Source: Streptococcus hyovaginalis DSM 12219 (GTDB taxonomy: Bacteria; Bacillota; Bacilli; Lactobacillales; Streptococcaceae). From it: a stretch of 51,846 nt of DNA. Numbering within the stretch: position 1 is the stretch's first letter; the number at the start of each line of letters is the position of its first letter. Positions 1-11,715 of the stretch are shown here, piece by piece. The notes below the pieces were generated by a model. That model saw only the letters and a program-made list of their open reading frames with translations. It was not told the DNA's origin and made no database searches. The DNA is taken from assembly GCF_000420785.1 (NCBI RefSeq), contig NZ_ATVP01000014.1:1-51846 (forward strand), read 5' to 3'. The position numbers and the translations under genes were made by a program.

Positions 1-3000
1 GTCACAGTTGTTTCCGGTTCATCAATTGGGGTGTCTGAGACTGGTTGTGAAGTAGGATCTTGATAGTCACTACCAGCAGTTAACTCTTGACCATTCGTGA
101 AACCATCATTGTCATCATCAGCAGCAAGATCGAAGCTTGGGGCTGGTTCCGTATAAACAGGATCACCCTTATCCGTTACCGTTTCGTCTGGATCAACAAC
201 TAGATCCTGTTCATCTGGTTTTTCCGGAACATCCGTATCTCCGCTTTGATCATCTGTATCCGAATTCACCGGAACTTCAGTATCACCACCTTGGTCTCCA
301 GTATCGTGAATGACAATCTGCTCCAACAATGCTTGATAGTTTTGTAAGAGCTGTTGGAGTACAGTCGTTGTTTGATTAATCAGGTCTTGCGTTACCTCTG
401 GATTCTCTTTGATAAGTTCACGATTGGAAATAAAATGAGTAATTTGATCTTTTACTTCAACAGGAAGATAGGTAAAACGAGGATCCGATGTCATCAAATC
501 ATAACTATCTATGAGAGCATCTAGAGAGCTATAATCAATATCTGCTTCCTCTGCTTCTTTCTGATCTGATTGACGCAATGCTTCAATGCTTGCCAATAAT
601 TCTGAATTCAGACTATCATTAGCGATAAGTCGCGTGAAGCTGATTTCACGAGCTGAGGCAAATTGATTACGGAGTGAAGCGGATTCACCATCAGTAGCAG
701 TCGGCTTAATGATAAGCATCTTAAGTGCTTTATCATTATCAAGAGGGAGTGTACGATCTGCACCAGCTTGCAATCCTGTTTGGATACCTTGGGCAATCAA
801 GAAAGCATCCGCAGGATCATCTGTCAAACTACCATACACATCCATCACTTGAATAACACCATTTTTATTCCCCAAAGGACGTGCTAGGATACGAATACTA
901 TCAATCACTGAAGGTTGGTCTAAGGTCGCATAGATGGTCATGTCTTCCATCGGAACGCCATCCCAATTAGTGTGCCATTGAGTTTCAGGATTATCATCAA
1001 AGGCATTAGTGATCGGTTGGTTAGCCCGAAGGAGTTCTGACGCGTCATTGCGAGCAGTTATTTCACTTGCAGGAATACGCTCAGAGTTGAAGAGACTAGA
1101 AAGAGATTGCTCTAATAGAGATTGAACAGTATTTAGTTCTTCAAGATCCGAAGTAGAATTTTCCAATAGGCTATTAGCCTTAGTTAAAAGATAAGCTAAC
1201 GCGTCTTTACTTTCTTGATTCAACTGATCATTTTTCAATTCTTGGGAAATATTACTGATCACTTCCTGAATAGAAGGAATGCCTTTTCCAGCAATATCGA
1301 CAAGAGACAAGGTACCACCTGTCCAGTTGAGACTCAGATCCGTAACATTTTGTTGCGTATTGTAAAGATTTAAACCATCTCTGATCTGACCAAGATCAAG
1401 TGAACTACCATCTTCTAGAATAGCTGTGAGCGTAGCTTGGACACCCTCATCTATTCTTGTAATCAGCACTACTTGGTTGATTGGGCCAGTTAATTGTGGA
1501 TCTTGAGATAGATGGTATAAGATTTGACCATCGCTTGATGCACTACTGTAGGCTGTTTCTAAATTAGCATCGATGGCATTTCCTAAATCCGCCGTTTCCT
1601 CACCAGTCTCTTCGATCAAACCTTCTGTTTCAACAATTGCTCCCTTAACATGATTGCTGAATAAAGCATTCAATTGGTTTTCATAGCTTGCCAAAAGACT
1701 TGACAAGAATGGTGTGATGACTTCCACACCGAATTCAGCTTCCCGTATTTCATTGCCAGCTTGGAAGTAAACGAAGTTATGCTGCAACGATTTTGCATAG
1801 GCATCCTTAGCAATAGTATACGCCTTATAAATTTGAGCAATTGCATCTGCATCCGAGCGACCAAATGGAGTGCTTGCTGTTTGATTTTTGCTATCTAGAT
1901 TAATGGCATTTTCAACTAATGGAACCAAGGCAGTCATCTTGTCAACTGCATCCAGCAAGAATGGACGCATTTGATCTACCAAAGCAGAGTTACCATCTGT
2001 CAAATAAAGCTCAGCCGCCTCTTTGATGTCACGGAAATAACGAGCTAATTGATTGACTTCTTCAGCAGTCAGACTACCATCTGTCAAACCCTCTTGGAAA
2101 TCTGCAATTGGTTTTTTGAGATAGACAGATTCAGCGTAGACATCCGCTTGTCCACCGTTAAAGGCTAGATTGGAAGCCAAAAGATCCAAAGCTTCTGAGG
2201 TAGTACTTGGGCTATAGTCGCCATGGTCTACAAAGGCAAATTGTGCTGGACGTTGCGATTCAACATGGGCCTCATCATCCCAAATATTCCAAGTATATTC
2301 TGCCGCATTAAAGAGGGCTACCTTGGAAGGTTCAGATTCCATCATTGGGTTTAGCATGATGCCCGCAACTTTCGCTGGATCTAGACCTGGTTTAAGATAA
2401 TATTCGGCACCACCCATGATGAGCGTGTTTCGAGACTGGTCATTTACTGGCCAGTTAATCCACATATGAATTGGTTTGTACTGATTGCCATTTTCATCTG
2501 TAAAGTTATCAAGAACCTGATTAGAAACCTCTCCAAAGACTTTACCACCTGTCAAGGTTAAGTCCACGGTATCAGGTAAATTACGATTCAAGATACGTAA
2601 AGTATAGTTCGCTCCACTAGCTGCTGCATAGGTGTAACCTGGTGCGACAAAAATCATATCCACTTTTAAATCTGGATAGGTGGCTTGACGCTCTTTAAGG
2701 AAATTCGTTAAATCTGTCATAAGACGAACATAGTCATTTGGATCGCCAACATTATCAATATCATCTGCTAAAACTCCAAACTGACGCACACCATGTGCCA
2801 TTAGTTGGTCAAATTTATCTTTGATGATTTGTAAATCCCCTTGATAAGCTGTTCCAAAAGTTAAGCGTTGAGATTGGAACGGATGAATGGTCCAAACAAA
2901 GCGGTTCTTGGTTTCATTACCAATACGAGCCATTTCCTCAATGGCTTCTAGCTCATGCTCTGGATAAAGTTGTCGCCATTGACTATCATGATAAGGATCA

Positions 3001-6000
3001 TCTTTTGGTGCAAAATAATAGGCATTCATCTTGATTTCGCCACCAAATTTCATCAGTGCAATCCGATCTTCGACTGACCACGGTTCTCCATAGTACCCTT
3101 CAATGAAGCCACGATTCTTGACATCTGCATAATCTTCGATAAGAATACTTCTTAAAAGAGGAAGATCGCTGTCAGATAACATATCTTCCAAACTTTGAAG
3201 ACCATAAAAGACACCATCACTTGTAGCACCTAGAATACTAATCGAACTAGGAGCAATAGATAGGGAGTATGCATCATAATGGTTGCTCTCAAAGAGTTCC
3301 GGATTGGCCTCCTGACCTGTTATAGCTTGACTGCGTTCAAGAACACCAAGTAGAATCGGGAGAAGAGTAGATTCAGGATCAAAGACATCTGTTAGAGTGT
3401 AAGAAATCTGATGTTCTTGTAATACTTTCTTAGCCAGATTGATGGTATAGACATCCACACCTTGACCAATAATCAGCTGTACGCCACCAGTCAAATCTGC
3501 CACTCCTTCTCTATAAGTGATCGATTGAGGACTTGGATAGATAGTAAAGACCTTATCTAAATAAGTCGGATCCGATAGAGCTGATGTCACATCATCTTGA
3601 GAGATATTTCTTTGTGAAGTATAAGTATCCGCAAGAAGCAGAGTACCTTTATAGGCAAGATCAGAATAAACATAACCATCATTAGGTAGTTGTTCTGGAT
3701 CAACCTGTTCAAAAACCAATTCCTCCTCAGTTTTTTCTTGGTCTGAAATAGGTTCAAGAACTGGTCCAGGAACGAGGGCTTGATTGATTTTTAAGACAAC
3801 AAAAGAATGTTTTGAGAGGGTAAAAGTACTGTCTTTATCGCTGAGATAACTAGTCCTCTTAATTTGAACGGCGTTAGGATTCTCTAAGGTGTTTTCACCA
3901 GCGATGTCATCGGCTGTTAGCTCCTGAACATCGATTAATTTACCATCCAAGTTAATCCCACGAATATTGAGATCTAGCACATAATCCATGTCACGGGCTA
4001 CATTAACTGCAGCAATATAAACATTTCCCTCCTCATCTTTGCTGACCAAAACATTAACAGGATTGACACCATTTTCGAGTTTTTCAATTCCTTCGACTTG
4101 AGCGTTAATAATGTCATTTCCAAGCATGTCATTATACATTTCAATAACTAAAGCCGATGGGGTCAAGAAGAAATCAAACTCCCCTTCCCCTGTCAAAGTA
4201 CTCGAACCATCGATTGGGACCGCTTGAATAACTGCTTGTTGAGTGGGACCAAGTGAATCCGCACCTGAACTGTACCAGTCAACTAGAGTGTGACGTTGAA
4301 TATAAGGGCTACCTAAAGTGACATAAGACATCATCACTTTAGCAGTGTAAAGTGCACCTGTTAGCGAGCGAACCTGAGGTTCTGTATTTCTAAAGATACC
4401 GAACTCGCTAATAACAGGAACTTTTCCCTCCGGCAGCATGTTGACATAATCTTGCACATGCTGGATACCAACATCTTCTGCTTTCTTCATAGCATTATCA
4501 TAGAAGACTGCTGTATTTGAACCACCCGAAACGGTGCCTGAATAAGGGTGAATGGTCATCCCATCATAAAGATCTTCAGTATCTCTACTACGCATTAAAT
4601 CAATAAAACCAGAAGATTCAAAGCTAGTATAAACATTAGCCTCTCGGTTTTCTCCTTCAGCCTCATCAATAGCTTTCATGGTATCTTTTAGAGATTGTGA
4701 AATAGCATTAAAACCATCTTTTTCAACAGAATAAGAGACTGTAATTTGTTGATTTCGTCCAGGAATTTGGCCATGAACACCATCTCCAAAGTGAATAAAA
4801 CCAGTGCTGTAATCAATCACATAGTGCTTATCAGTCGCCCTAGAATTATCAAAATTGCTTACCTCACTCCAATCATCCATGCCGTTAACAAAGACTTGGA
4901 CACTACCTGAATTTACTGCTACAAAATCTGGATCGTCTACAATGTTTCCTGATGTGTCTAACATTTTGGGGTTAACATTGGCATACCGCATGTAAAAGAC
5001 TTGATTAGCTGTGCCATCGCTATAGGAGGCTGTTCGGTTCCAGTCCTCTTCTTTAACAGCATATTGACGGTTGAGAACTGCTGTTCCACCATCGATATAG
5101 GCTTCTACTGGTGTTTTTCCTGGTACAAATTGTACCCAATATTGTTGCGACCATTGGCCATCACCTGTAGCACCACCTTGTTGCATCTCATTTCCGATCT
5201 CAAAGAAGCGCACATTGATTGGATCTGGATGTCCATCTTGGGCACGAACTGCAGCCCAGTCAATACCGCCATTGATATTAGTACCCACTTCAGCATTAAA
5301 ATATTCCATTAAATCTGCCACATCCTGGGCATTTCCGCGGGCTAAACTATAGACATACACAATTTCAGAGTCAGCCTGATCCGCAAAACTAATCAATTCT
5401 GGCAACCCAAAATTAGCTGCAATTCCTCCTTGACCAGGATTGTTATAGAAACCATGAATTTGATCTTTTCGACCCTCTACTGGACCGATAGCAGTTTTCC
5501 AATTGAAAAGATTGGAAATGGTTCCCCCTGGATAACGGAATGACCCAAAATCGACTTGATCAAAAAGAGTTTTAAAATCATCACGAATTTGCCCTGTCTC
5601 AGGATCAAAAGAACCATAACCATTAAAAGCATAGCGATGATTAATACCGAAAATACTTGACGAATCAATTGTGCGAAGAACATCTTCCGAATCAATAGTA
5701 ACAGGCTTTGGCACCAAATTTTGATATGCTCGATAAGCCTCTTTGAGATTTGTAACTGCTATTTTTAAGCTCTCCAAATCCTTGGCTTGTTTCCGTGCTT
5801 GATCAAATGCAGCGGTTAGCACTTGACCTTCCTGAGTACTACCATTAAAACCCAGGCTAGAAATAAGCTGTGATACCTCAGCAACTAGAGGTTCTAATTG
5901 GTCACGTGTAACGATAGCCATTGCCTTTTCAGAATAAAGCAAAGAAACTTCATCATCTGTCAAGACGCGTTCAAAAATTTGAAGATCATCAATCTGGCCG

Positions 6001-6824
6001 CGGAATGGATGAGGGTCTTGCGAACCTGGATTTTTATGAGCACCAATAATCAATCCAGTTGTCTCATTGACAACGTTATTTCCTAAATCAACCTGACTAT
6101 CAAATTCACCATTAAGGTAAAATTTCCCTATTTTATTTTCTTGATCAATCACCAGGGCTATATTTTCCCACTGATCATTGGAAGCTTGGCCTTGACTAAC
6201 CCCATCTTTACCGTTGATAAATGTACCATACGAACCGTCTGGCTTACGATAGAGAATCGTCCTACCACTACCATCTTGCTGAAGAATGATGGCTTTTTTG
6301 CCTGGACTATTTTCTGGAACACTGGTATCGTATTTATTCCATAAGAAATAAGTTGTGTCCTTATCTCCAGTGTTAATGTAATCATCTAGCTTCAAGGCGT
6401 TATCTGTACCTTGTCCTAATTCAAGAGATTGATCAAAAATATCGTCACTCCCTTCAATAGCAGCAGCATTACCCTGTAGTTGTCCCTGCGTGCCTGTTGT
6501 TGACTGGGCCTGTCCTTCATCAAATGTAAAAATATCTTTCGCTTCTTCTTGAAGAGCTTTCAACTCTTCATTAACCATAGGTTCCTCTGTCACTACTTCT
6601 TCTGAAGGAGCTTCTACGGCTCCACTCGGCTGTGGTTCCCCTTCCCCGCCAACATCTGGGAAGAGTACAGAGTTCATATAATCATCCCATTCATCAGCTT
6701 GAACCAATTGAGAAGGGAGGGAGCCTGCAAGAACAAAAGCTATCGCAACAGAACCTACCCCTAAACTTGTTTTACGAACAGCATAACGTAAATTTTTGTG
6801 ACATAATTCTTTGATACTTTTCAT
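1..6824 (-). CDS. Giant secreted multimodular glycosidase (LamG, GH-A arabinofuranosidase/heparanase-like, GH84, discoidin-like), 3' end outside window
   Basis: I translated one open frame of 2274 codons from an ATG at 6822-6824, preceded by AGGTGA; it runs off the window with no stop. The N-terminus has a YSIRK-type signal (YAVRKTSLGVGSVAIAF, residues 14-30) and a likely cleavage after VQA-43. Modules in order: LamG-like lectin fold (about 98-297); short helical FIVAR-like segment (300-370); GH-A barrel (about 375-1000) with RYPGGT, GNE (acid/base E546) and ISEFG (nucleophile E807) and a C-terminal sandwich resembling GH51; GH84 N-domain (about 1090-1230); GH84 catalytic domain with RGFIEGYYGEPW and the catalytic pair D1354-D1355 in LADDIDN; helical region; two discoidin/F5-8C-like domains (about 1725-1850, 1910-2080); acidic linker with a TSP3-like DDDNDGFTNGQE motif. 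A sorting signal is expected beyond the window. GH84 enzymes release beta-linked GlcNAc; the GH-A substrate is undetermined. Confidence 0.9.
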   Translation of the reverse strand, partial: MKSIKELCHKNLRYAVRKTSLGVGSVAIAFVLAGSLPSQLVQADEWDDYMNSVLFPDVGGEGEPQPSGAVEAPSEEVVTEEPMVNEELKALQEEAKDIFTFDEGQAQSTTGTQGQLQGNAAAIEGSDDIFDQSLELGQGTDNALKLDDYINTGDKDTTYFLWNKYDTSVPENSPGKKAIILQQDGSGRTILYRKPDGSYGTFINGKDGVSQGQASNDQWENIALVIDQENKIGKFYLNGEFDSQVDLGNNVVNETTGLIIGAHKNPGSQDPHPFRGQIDDLQIFERVLTDDEVSLLYSEKAMAIVTRDQLEPLVAEVSQLISSLGFNGSTQEGQVLTAAFDQARKQAKDLESLKIAVTNLKEAYRAYQNLVPKPVTIDSEDVLRTIDSSSIFGINHRYAFNGYGSFDPETGQIRDDFKTLFDQVDFGSFRYPGGTISNLFNWKTAIGPVEGRKDQIHGFYNNPGQGGIAANFGLPELISFADQADSEIVYVYSLARGNAQDVADLMEYFNAEVGTNINGGIDWAAVRAQDGHPDPINVRFFEIGNEMQQGGATGDGQWSQQYWVQFVPGKTPVEAYIDGGTAVLNRQYAVKEEDWNRTASYSDGTANQVFYMRYANVNPKMLDTSGNIVDDPDFVAVNSGSVQVFVNGMDDWSEVSNFDNSRATDKHYVIDYSTGFIHFGDGVHGQIPGRNQQITVSYSVEKDGFNAISQSLKDTMKAIDEAEGENREANVYTSFESSGFIDLMRSRDTEDLYDGMTIHPYSGTVSGGSNTAVFYDNAMKKAEDVGIQHVQDYVNMLPEGKVPVISEFGIFRNTEPQVRSLTGALYTAKVMMSYVTLGSPYIQRHTLVDWYSSGADSLGPTQQAVIQAVPIDGSSTLTGEGEFDFFLTPSALVIEMYNDMLGNDIINAQVEGIEKLENGVNPVNVLVSKDEEGNVYIAAVNVARDMDYVLDLNIRGINLDGKLIDVQELTADDIAGENTLENPNAVQIKRTSYLSDKDSTFTLSKHSFVVLKINQALVPGPVLEPISDQEKTEEELVFEQVDPEQLPNDGYVYSDLAYKGTLLLADTYTSQRNISQDDVTSALSDPTYLDKVFTIYPSPQSITYREGVADLTGGVQLIIGQGVDVYTINLAKKVLQEHQISYTLTDVFDPESTLLPILLGVLERSQAITGQEANPELFESNHYDAYSLSIAPSSISILGATSDGVFYGLQSLEDMLSDSDLPLLRSILIEDYADVKNRGFIEGYYGEPWSVEDRIALMKFGGEIKMNAYYFAPKDDPYHDSQWRQLYPEHELEAIEEMARIGNETKNRFVWTIHPFQSQRLTFGTAYQGDLQIIKDKFDQLMAHGVRQFGVLADDIDNVGDPNDYVRLMTDLTNFLKERQATYPDLKVDMIFVAPGYTYAAASGANYTLRILNRNLPDTVDLTLTGGKVFGEVSNQVLDNFTDENGNQYKPIHMWINWPVNDQSRNTLIMGGAEYYLKPGLDPAKVAGIMLNPMMESEPSKVALFNAAEYTWNIWDDEAHVESQRPAQFAFVDHGDYSPSTTSEALDLLASNLAFNGGQADVYAESVYLKKPIADFQEGLTDGSLTAEEVNQLARYFRDIKEAAELYLTDGNSALVDQMRPFLLDAVDKMTALVPLVENAINLDSKNQTASTPFGRSDADAIAQIYKAYTIAKDAYAKSLQHNFVYFQAGNEIREAEFGVEVITPFLSSLLASYENQLNALFSNHVKGAIVETEGLIEETGEETADLGNAIDANLETAYSSASSDGQILYHLSQDPQLTGPINQVVLITRIDEGVQATLTAILEDGSSLDLGQIRDGLNLYNTQQNVTDLSLNWTGGTLSLVDIAGKGIPSIQEVISNISQELKNDQLNQESKDALAYLLTKANSLLENSTSDLEELNTVQSLLEQSLSSLFNSERIPASEITARNDASELLRANQPITNAFDDNPETQWHTNWDGVPMEDMTIYATLDQPSVIDSIRILARPLGNKNGVIQVMDVYGSLTDDPADAFLIAQGIQTGLQAGADRTLPLDNDKALKMLIIKPTATDGESASLRNQFASAREISFTRLIANDSLNSELLASIEALRQSDQKEAEEADIDYSSLDALIDSYDLMTSDPRFTYLPVEVKDQITHFISNRELIKENPEVTQDLINQTTTVLQQLLQNYQALLEQIVIHDTGDQGGDTEVPVNSDTDDQSGDTDVPEKPDEQDLVVDPDETVTDKGDPVYTEPAPSFDLAADDDNDGFTNGQELTAGSDYQDPTSQPVSDTPIDEPETTV

Positions 6825-7095
6825 ACTATCACCTATCATATTACCATTTCAAATACCTATTTTAGGGACTGCAATATCCAAAATAATCATTTAAAAATAA
6901 CCTACGATTGGGACACCATACGGCATATTATCCTTTTTAGAGGCTAGCGTATTGGTGAGACTTCAAAAGTATGGTAACTAGAACTAAAAAACCTCCTTTT
7001 TAATTTTATTTTTTGCACAGAAAAATAGAGTTCAATCCAAGGACACTCCAAGACTGACACCCTTTTTTTCTTTTCTTACCTCGTCCCTTAACTAA

Positions 7096-7109
7096 GGTAA
7101 GCGCTTTCT
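7096..7109 (-). promoter_or_regulatory. Candidate cre (CcpA site) at the giant glycosidase transcription start
   Basis: On the minus strand AGAAAGCGCTTACC matches 12 of 14 positions of the TGNAARCGNWWWCA consensus. It lies 6 bases downstream of the predicted -10, so bound CcpA would block initiation or clearance. This suggests glucose repression of the surface glycosidase. Inferred from sequence only. Confidence 0.6.
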
Positions 7110-7115
7110 TATATA

Positions 7116-7143
7116 AATATAACACTTTTCCCTAAAAAGTCAA
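7116..7143 (-). promoter_or_regulatory. Sigma-A promoter of the giant glycosidase gene
   Basis: Minus-strand TTGACT (7138-7143) and TATATT (7116-7121) are separated by 16 bases. The predicted start near 7109 leaves an untranslated leader of about 285 nt before the ATG at 6824. The leader has no feature I recognise. Confidence 0.65.
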
Positions 7144-7298
7144 CATGTATTAACTTTATATATAAAGTTTAAACAATTACAAACGCTTATGCTTTTTATT
7201 CTATGCCTAAAATATATCAAAACAACATGTCTCTCACACTCCTATCTTTAATCAGTTAATTCTTTCCCGCTTCATCTCTTATTGAAAATTGTTGGAAT

Positions 7299-7337
7299 AA
7301 ATAAAAGACATAAGTTTCAAAACAGATACTCATGTCT
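7299..7337 (-). terminator. proS terminator
   Basis: Minus-strand arms AGACATGAGT and ACTTATGTCT (10 bp with one G-U pair) are followed by TTTATTTATT. It sits about 50 bases past the proS stop and separates proS from the glycosidase gene transcribed in the same direction. Confidence 0.75.
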
Positions 7338-7383
7338 CATGAATTATTATGTTATTGACTGTTCAATTTCACTTTGGATTGAC

Positions 7384-9593
<2,210 letters not shown>

Positions 9594-9599
9594 ATCGAG

Positions 9600-9608
9600 A
9601 TTATATCA
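9600..9608 (-). promoter_or_regulatory. Extended -10 promoter of proS
   Basis: Minus-strand TGATATAAT is a perfect extended -10 element (TGN plus TATAAT). No good -35 is present (TTTTTC at 17 bases). It lies just downstream of the rseP stop-proximal sequence, so proS can be transcribed separately from the upstream operon. Confidence 0.6.
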
Positions 9609-9619
9609 TCTATCAAAAT

Positions 9620-10885
9620 TTAGAAAAAAGCACGCATAATATCGTTCCAGGTCACTGCAATCATAAGAATTAACATGATGCCCACACCTGCCAAGGTGAT
9701 ATAAGTCTCAACCTCTTGACTAAGTGGCTTACGGCGAATAGCTTCGATGATATTAATGAAAATCTTACCACCATCAAGTGCTGGAATAGGAACAAGGTTA
9801 AAGATCCCCAAGTTAATAGACAACATAGCCATAAGATACAAAATATCTACCAGACCGCTTTTAGCAGCTTGGTTAGACATTTGATACATCGCTACTGGAC
9901 CGCCCAATTTGTTCAGGCTAAAATTTGTAATCAGGTTTTTTAGGGCCCTAATAATCACGGTAGCTCCCTGCCAGGACTCTCTAATGCCGCCAACAACCTT
10001 GTCTATAAACCCAGTTTTTAAACCAGGCATAACACCGATAATAAAGCTCCCGTTGGAACTTTTTGGCGTCACAGATAGTATCTTTTCTTGACCATCTTGC
10101 GCCTTAACGAGTACATCAATACTCTGCCCTTTTTTGAGGTTTTGCGTTGTTTTATCGACGGCAACGGTCAAATCTTCCCGATTGCTGACTTGGCTGGAGC
10201 CGATTTGTAGAATGCGGTCACCATCCTTGACACCAGCCACCTGCATGGCACCTCCATCGGTAACACGCACTTGATTGGTTTCTGGATCAGGGGTACCACC
10301 TTGAACAAACATCAGGAGGATAAAGACTAAGGTCCCTAGAATAAAGTTATTCATAGGTCCCGCAAAGTTTGTTATCATCCGCCCCCAAACTGTTGCATTC
10401 TGGTATTGGACATCTAGGGGCGCAATGCGTACCTCTGTCCCGTCCTCTTCCACGATGGTAGCATCATGATGGACAGGATAAGTCTTTGTCTCTTCCAGGA
10501 CAAGACCCGTAATGGTCAAGCGATCTTCCAAATCATAAGCTGTTACATTCATCGGTAGGCTGGTCTGATCGACTTGTCTTTGTGACAGATTAATCCGCGT
10601 AACAACTCCTTCCTTATTGAGTGTCAAACTTGCAGGCGTCCCTGTCTTAATCTCTGTCTTATCATCACCCCAGCCTGCCATTCGCACATATCCACCTAGA
10701 GGTAAAATACGAATCGTATAGGCAGTGCCATCTTTCCCTGTATGAGCAAAAATTTTTGGCCCCATACCAACGGCGAATTCTCTGACTAAAATGCCTGATT
10801 TTTTGGCGAAATAGAAATGCCCAAACTCATGAACAACTACCAAGACACCAAAGATCAGAATAAATACTAATAATCCCTGCATCAT
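9620..10885 (-). CDS. rseP: Site-2 membrane zinc metalloprotease RseP/Eep
   Basis: A 421-residue intramembrane protease that cuts signal-peptide remnants and membrane regulators; streptococcal and enterococcal relatives (Eep) process peptide pheromones. The HEFGH motif is at residues 19-23 in the first membrane segment. A PDZ domain lies around residues 200-290 ([13 protein letters not shown]), and the second metal-ligand motif PALDGG is near residue 365. Hydrophobic segments occur at the N-terminus, near 175-200 and at the C-terminus. It lies 18 bases downstream of cdsA in the same operon. The start MM follows AGAGAGGAAAA; either ATG is possible. Confidence 0.95.
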   Translation of the reverse strand: MMQGLLVFILIFGVLVVVHEFGHFYFAKKSGILVREFAVGMGPKIFAHTGKDGTAYTIRILPLGGYVRMAGWGDDKTEIKTGTPASLTLNKEGVVTRINLSQRQVDQTSLPMNVTAYDLEDRLTITGLVLEETKTYPVHHDATIVEEDGTEVRIAPLDVQYQNATVWGRMITNFAGPMNNFILGTLVFILLMFVQGGTPDPETNQVRVTDGGAMQVAGVKDGDRILQIGSSQVSNREDLTVAVDKTTQNLKKGQSIDVLVKAQDGQEKILSVTPKSSNGSFIIGVMPGLKTGFIDKVVGGIRESWQGATVIIRALKNLITNFSLNKLGGPVAMYQMSNQAAKSGLVDILYLMAMLSINLGIFNLVPIPALDGGKIFINIIEAIRRKPLSQEVETYITLAGVGIMLILMIAVTWNDIMRAFF

Positions 10886-10903
10886 TTTTCCTCTCTGTTT
10901 TTG

Positions 10904-11698
10904 TTAAAATAGGCCAAAAAGGTGCATGATCGGAAAAACGAAAATCATGCTATCAAAACGGTCTAAAATACCACCATGACCAGGAATCAATTTCCCAGAA
11001 TCCTTGACAGAAAAGCGGCGTTTAATAGCACTTTCTACCAGGTCACCGAACTGGGCAAAAACGCTAAAGATAGCTACCAGCCCTAACATCACTATAAAAT
11101 GATGTGGTGCGTAAACGTCTTTATCAAATAGCATAAACACAAGTGACACTAGTACAGCCGACAAAATCCCTCCGAGACTACCCTCGATCGTTTTATTAGG
11201 CGATACTTTCGGCAATAATTTTCGCTGGCCAAAACGACGTCCAATCAAATAAGCACCTGTATCTGTTGCCCAAACAATGAAAAGCGCTAGGAAAACTTTA
11301 TCCAAACCGGCAATCCGTGCATTGACTAAGCTTTGGAAACCAATACCAACATAAAGACTGGATAAAATAGGGTAAGCTACATCATCGAAAGCATACTGAT
11401 CGCTCGAAATGACTGTTCCTGCTAATAAAAGAAACATCATCAACCCGAAAACAGTAAAACTGCCGTCTACAGGTAAAAATGTAAAATAATTTTGCAAAGG
11501 AACAACCAACGAAAAGGCTGCTAACATTGCTAAGACACCCTCAAAAGAAAACATTTCCAAACGTCGCATACGAAGCAATTCCGAAACGGCAACCATAGCC
11601 AATATGCCAATAAAAATCTGGAAGGGCAGGTCCCCAATCAATAAGAAGGGAACAAAGATCGCCAAAGCAATCGCTCCCCAAATGACGCGTTGTTTCAT
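10904..11698 (-). CDS. cdsA: Phosphatidate cytidylyltransferase
   Basis: A 264-residue polytopic membrane enzyme that makes CDP-diacylglycerol from phosphatidate and CTP, the precursor of phosphatidylglycerol and cardiolipin. The family signature near the C-terminus is present: KDSGKLIPGHGGILDRFDS, with the metal-binding aspartates. Several hydrophobic helices fill residues 1-190. It starts 17 bases after uppS and is followed after 18 bases by rseP, so it is almost certainly cotranscribed with both. Length is normal for the family. Confidence 0.95.
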   Translation of the reverse strand: MKQRVIWGAIALAIFVPFLLIGDLPFQIFIGILAMVAVSELLRMRRLEMFSFEGVLAMLAAFSLVVPLQNYFTFLPVDGSFTVFGLMMFLLLAGTVISSDQYAFDDVAYPILSSLYVGIGFQSLVNARIAGLDKVFLALFIVWATDTGAYLIGRRFGQRKLLPKVSPNKTIEGSLGGILSAVLVSLVFMLFDKDVYAPHHFIVMLGLVAIFSVFAQFGDLVESAIKRRFSVKDSGKLIPGHGGILDRFDSMIFVFPIMHLFGLF

Positions 11699-11715
11699 TA
11701 AAAATCCTTTCTAGG

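Larger units (their letters stand above)
6825..7298. other. Leader and intergenic stretch between the giant glycosidase gene and the proS terminator
   Basis: No coding frame with a start and ribosome binding site is visible on either strand. The stretch holds the AT-rich leader of the glycosidase mRNA, its promoter and a cre site. A second weak cre-like AAGCG core lies near 7177-7195, but its flanks match poorly. Confidence 0.6.

Noticed and set aside
5001..5312. Plus-strand 103-codon frame opposite the giant glycosidase
   Set aside because: It is the antisense shadow of a well-supported domain, with no ribosome binding site or family motif. Similar shadows lie opposite proS, galT, leuS and others.
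5105..6385. Several minus-strand frames inside the glycosidase region suggesting it is fragmented
   Set aside because: They are out of frame. The true frame (codons ending at 3 and starting at 6824) is open throughout; I checked its phase at the N-terminus, both active sites and the left edge.
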